This document shows, one piece after another, positions 5,617 to 7,690 of a DNA stretch of 7,690 bases. The notes beneath the pieces were generated by a model. That model saw only the letters and a list, made by a program, of their open reading frames with translations, was not told the DNA's origin and searched no databases. Position 1 is the first letter of the stretch, and every line of letters starts with the position of its first letter. The stretch comes from Streptosporangiaceae bacterium. Lineage in GTDB: Bacteria > Actinomycetota > Actinomycetes > Streptosporangiales > Streptosporangiaceae. A program made the translations under genes and the position numbers. The stretch is from the NCBI GenBank assembly GCA_030039095.1, contig JASHQP010000691.1, positions 1 through 7,690 on the forward strand, in the 5' to 3' direction.

Positions 5617-6515
5617 GGCTGGGCTGGATCGGCACCGGGGCGATGGGCAGCGCCATCGCCGGCCGCCTGCTGTCCCGCGGGCACGTGCTGACGGCCTGGA
5701 ACCGGACAGCCCGGCGGGCCGACCCGCTCGTCGAGGCGGGCGCGAGCCGTGCTGCCCGGCCCAGCGACGTGACCGGCGAGATCGTGTTCACGATGCTGAC
5801 CGACGGGGCCGCGGTCGGGTCGGTGCTGTTCGGTCCCGGCGGGGTGATGACCGCAGCCACGCCGCCCGCCATCATCGCCGACATGAGCACGGTCGCCCCG
5901 GCCGCGGGGCAGGACCTGGCGGAGCGAGCCGCCGCGCGCGGTACCGCATTCTTGTCGTGCCCCGTTTCGGGGGGCCTGCACGCCGCGGCCGACGGAGCGC
6001 TGTCGGTCATGGCGGGCGGCGACCGGGCCGCCTACCGGACGGCCGAGCCGGCGTTGCGGGAGATGGGCAGGGTGCGCCACGTCGGCAGCAACGCCCAGGC
6101 GCTCACCCTGAAGGTCGGCATCAACATCAGCCTGGTGGCTGAGATGATCGCGTTTTCGGAAGGACTGCTGCTGGCCGAGCGGGCGGGCATCGACCGCGCC
6201 GAGGCCGTCGACGTGATGCTGTCCAGCGCGATCGCCTCGCCGATGCTCAGGCTGCGGGGGCCCGCGACGCTGGACGGGCGGCTGCCGGATCCGCCCTGGT
6301 TCAGCTGCGAGATGATGCGCAAGGACCTGCGGCTGGCCCTCGACCAGGCGCGGCAGTCGGCGGTGGACCTGCCCGCGGCGGGTCTTGGCGACGCCCTCCT
6401 CGCCCAGGCGGCCGAGCTCGGCGTCGGGCACCAGGACTTCACTGTTCTGTTCCACGTGCTGCGGCACCGCTCAGGGCTGGGGGACACCGCGGTGCCGGAC
6501 GGCGGGGCGCAATGA
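5613..6515 (+). CDS. NAD(P)-dependent beta-hydroxyacid dehydrogenase (3-hydroxyisobutyrate dehydrogenase family)
   Basis: This is a 300-residue oxidoreductase of normal family length. The N-terminal Rossmann fold begins at once with LGWIGTGAMGSAIAGRLL (3-20), a GxGxxG nucleotide loop, and WNR (29-31) follows at the end of the second strand. The substrate loop is SCPVSGGLHAAADGALSVMAGG (115-136), matching the family PVSGG...GA...VMxGG signature. The catalytic lysine is Lys167 with Asn171 in LKVGIN, and RKDLRLAL (236-243) is the conserved KDL helix. Members interconvert a beta-hydroxyacid and its semialdehyde (3-hydroxyisobutyrate, tartronate semialdehyde and similar). Asn30-Arg31 after the second strand leans towards NADP(H), but this is only a hint. 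The ATG overlaps the cupin stop (ATGA), with only a weak purine run upstream, so translation is probably coupled. It is the last gene of the operon and ends 19 bases from the convergent gene. Confidence 0.9.
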   Translation: MRLGWIGTGAMGSAIAGRLLSRGHVLTAWNRTARRADPLVEAGASRAARPSDVTGEIVFTMLTDGAAVGSVLFGPGGVMTAATPPAIIADMSTVAPAAGQDLAERAAARGTAFLSCPVSGGLHAAADGALSVMAGGDRAAYRTAEPALREMGRVRHVGSNAQALTLKVGINISLVAEMIAFSEGLLLAERAGIDRAEAVDVMLSSAIASPMLRLRGPATLDGRLPDPPWFSCEMMRKDLRLALDQARQSAVDLPAAGLGDALLAQAAELGVGHQDFTVLFHVLRHRSGLGDTAVPDGGAQ

Positions 6516-6537
6516 CCATTGCCGCCCGCGCTGGTCA
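6513..6537. terminator. Inverted repeat spanning both convergent stop codons, weak terminator candidate
   Basis: TGACCA (6513-6518) and TGGTCA (6532-6537) form a perfect 6-bp inverted repeat around a 13-base GC-rich loop. Each arm contains the TGA stop of one of the two convergent genes. The stem is short and has no T-run on either side, so termination by it is uncertain. The two stop codons themselves provide half of the symmetry. Confidence 0.25.
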
Positions 6538-6954
6538 GGATTCGCTGGCGGCGATGCCGAGCAGGGCGCCCATGGCCGCGGCGTTGGCGAGAAAGGCGAT
6601 CTGCTCCTCCCGGCGGCCCGGACCGTCGACGGTCCAGAACGAATGCGCGGCCAGCGTGGTGGGCAGGAGCGATGCCGCCAGCGCCAGCGCTGCCTCGCGG
6701 CGGTGCCAGCCCGCAGCAAGACACGCCCCCGCGACGACGTGCAGCACGGCGTTGGCCCGGACCAGGGCGGTCCAGTCCTGAAGCGGCAGCCCGAGCCGGC
6801 CGGCCCAGTGGTCAAGGAAGTCGCTGGCCATGCCCACAGGGTGGTCGGGGTGACGGAACGTCTCGGCGCCGTTGATCACGAACATGGGAGCCACCAGGGC
6901 CCGGCTGGCCAGTACCAGGATGCGGTCCGGCATGGCCCGGCTGCCGCGCCGCAC
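6535..6954 (-). CDS. DoxX-like small integral membrane protein
   Basis: This is a 139-residue, very hydrophobic protein with four likely membrane helices at about 12-30, 66-83, 87-107 and 118-136. ASRALVAPMFVINGAETF (16-33), with arginine in the first helix and a following glycine, resembles the start of DoxX/DUF4267-type proteins, which are poorly characterised membrane proteins often next to redox genes. A HSFW motif follows the third helix. The GTG at 6954 was chosen because it starts four bases after the stop of the upstream LLM gene and has GAAGG nine bases before it; an ATG at 6933 would shorten the protein by seven residues and has a weaker site. It is co-directional with the LLM oxidoreductase and convergent with the catabolic operon. 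The function is unknown; a role in redox stress or in quinone or thiol metabolism is only suggested by the family. Confidence 0.75.
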   Translation of the reverse strand: MRRGSRAMPDRILVLASRALVAPMFVINGAETFRHPDHPVGMASDFLDHWAGRLGLPLQDWTALVRANAVLHVVAGACLAAGWHRREAALALAASLLPTTLAAHSFWTVDGPGRREEQIAFLANAAAMGALLGIAASES

Positions 6955-6958
6955 CGCG

Positions 6959-7690
6959 TCAAGCCTTCGTGTCCGGGCCGGTCGCCGGCGCCGCAGTGAT
7001 CGCGGCGTGCGCGGCGAGGACGGCGGCCAGCGCGGCGTCCCGGCTGGTGCCCGGCGGCGCCTGGAGCGTAAGGTCCGTCACCCCGATGTGATGCTGTGCC
7101 CGTGCACCGGCAAGCCAGGCGTCCGGGTCCTCGGGTGCGATGGTGAGCCGGCTGCCGACGCGCATGGCGACGGGATCGCGGCCGGCGTCGGCGGTCAGCT
7201 TCCGCAGCCGCTCGATGGGCCCGGCCTCGCTGATACCGCCGAGCGGCAGCCAGCCGTCGGCAACCCGGGCGACGCGGCCGAGGAGGGAGTCGGCCGACCC
7301 GCAGCCGATCAGCACCGGGATCGGCGGGGGCTGCTCGCCGATCCCGAGCCCGTCCACGTCATGGAACCGCCCCCGCAGGGAGATCAGCGAGCCGCCCCAG
7401 AACTGGCGCAGCACGCCGATCTGCTCTTCCATCCGCGCCCCGCGGCCGCGCATCTCCTGCCCGAGCGCGGCGTACTCGGCCTGCTGCCAGCTGATGCCGA
7501 CGCCGAGCTCGAGCCGCCCGCCGCTGACCACAGCCAGATCGGCCGCCTGCCGGGCGACGAGGGCCGCCGGGTACAGGGGCAGGATAAGGATGGCCGTGCG
7601 GAAGCGCAGCCGCTTCGTGTGCGCCGCCAGGAAGCTGAACAGGACGAATGGATCCCGGTAGGTGCTGGCGTACGTCGGGGTCGGCCGGTC
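6959..7690 (-). CDS. LLM-class flavin/F420-dependent oxidoreductase, 5' end missing
   Basis: The C-terminal 243 residues of a luciferase-like TIM-barrel oxidoreductase; the start lies beyond the right edge. Counting from the edge, visible family segments are YRDPFVLFSFLAAHT (11-25), RFRTAILILPLYPAALVARQ (29-48), the strongly conserved DLAVVSGGRLELGVGISW (51-68), then EMRGRGARMEEQIGVLRQFW (79-98), PPIPVLIGCGS (122-132) and VADGWLP (143-149). These match the F420-dependent LLM proteins common in actinobacteria, which transfer hydride between F420 and varied substrates; use of FMN cannot be excluded. The family is typically 270-300 residues, so roughly 40-60 are missing. A GTG at 7531 is internal to the conserved region and is not the start. 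The stop is four bases before the DoxX-like gene, suggesting one transcript. The substrate is not predictable. Confidence 0.88.
   Translation of the reverse strand, partial: DRPTPTYASTYRDPFVLFSFLAAHTKRLRFRTAILILPLYPAALVARQAADLAVVSGGRLELGVGISWQQAEYAALGQEMRGRGARMEEQIGVLRQFWGGSLISLRGRFHDVDGLGIGEQPPPIPVLIGCGSADSLLGRVARVADGWLPLGGISEAGPIERLRKLTADAGRDPVAMRVGSRLTIAPEDPDAWLAGARAQHHIGVTDLTLQAPPGTSRDAALAAVLAAHAAITAAPATGPDTKA

Noticed and set aside
5418..6467. A 349-codon minus-strand frame opposite the cupin and hydroxyacid dehydrogenase genes
   Set aside because: No domain is recognisable, the composition is typical of antisense GC-rich sequence, and both plus-strand genes have clear family motifs.
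7140..7661. A 173-codon plus-strand frame at the right end
   Set aside because: It is antisense to the LLM oxidoreductase, whose conserved segments continue unbroken to the right edge; the plus-strand product is serine/arginine/proline-rich.

Overview
The window is very GC-rich, with G or C at most third codon positions, several GTG/TTG starts, and an oxidoreductase of the luciferase-like (LLM) class of which many members use F420. Together these point to a high-GC actinobacterium. The sequence alone does not fix the genus. No RNA gene, insertion sequence, CRISPR array or phage gene was seen.

Layout. (1) Positions 1-305, minus strand: the N-terminal part of a thiamine-diphosphate (TPP) enzyme of the acetolactate synthase/decarboxylase type, running off the left edge and starting at a TTG. 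(2) About 306-497: a divergent intergenic region carrying a perfect 13-bp tandem repeat (388-413), the best operator candidate in the window. (3) 498-6515, plus strand: a compact six-gene operon. It encodes a GntR/FCD regulator, a dihydrodipicolinate synthase (DapA)-family aldolase or dehydratase, an aldehyde dehydrogenase resembling HpaE, a second aldehyde dehydrogenase, a small cupin and a beta-hydroxyacid dehydrogenase of the 3-hydroxyisobutyrate dehydrogenase family. Four of the five junctions are 4-nt ATGA/GTGA overlaps. The exception is a 46-nt gap with a strong Shine-Dalgarno before the second aldehyde dehydrogenase. (4) 6535-7690, minus strand and convergent: a small DoxX-like membrane protein and, upstream of it, an LLM-class flavin/F420-dependent oxidoreductase cut by the right edge.

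How the genes may work together (inference). The regulator leads the operon and sits opposite the TPP enzyme gene, so it probably controls both transcripts from the tandem repeat in response to a carboxylate-type ligand. The operon encodes a plausible keto-acid/aldehyde catabolic route. The DapA-family enzyme would form or release a carbonyl product, the two dehydrogenases would oxidise aldehyde intermediates, and the beta-hydroxyacid dehydrogenase would interconvert a hydroxyacid and a semialdehyde. The TPP enzyme could decarboxylate or ligate a 2-oxoacid, and the cupin could be a small metal enzyme or accessory protein. I cannot name the substrate. The HpaE-like motifs suggest a semialdehyde of an aromatic meta-cleavage type, but no ring-cleavage gene is present in the window. 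A sugar-acid route through 2-oxoglutarate semialdehyde is an equally open alternative.
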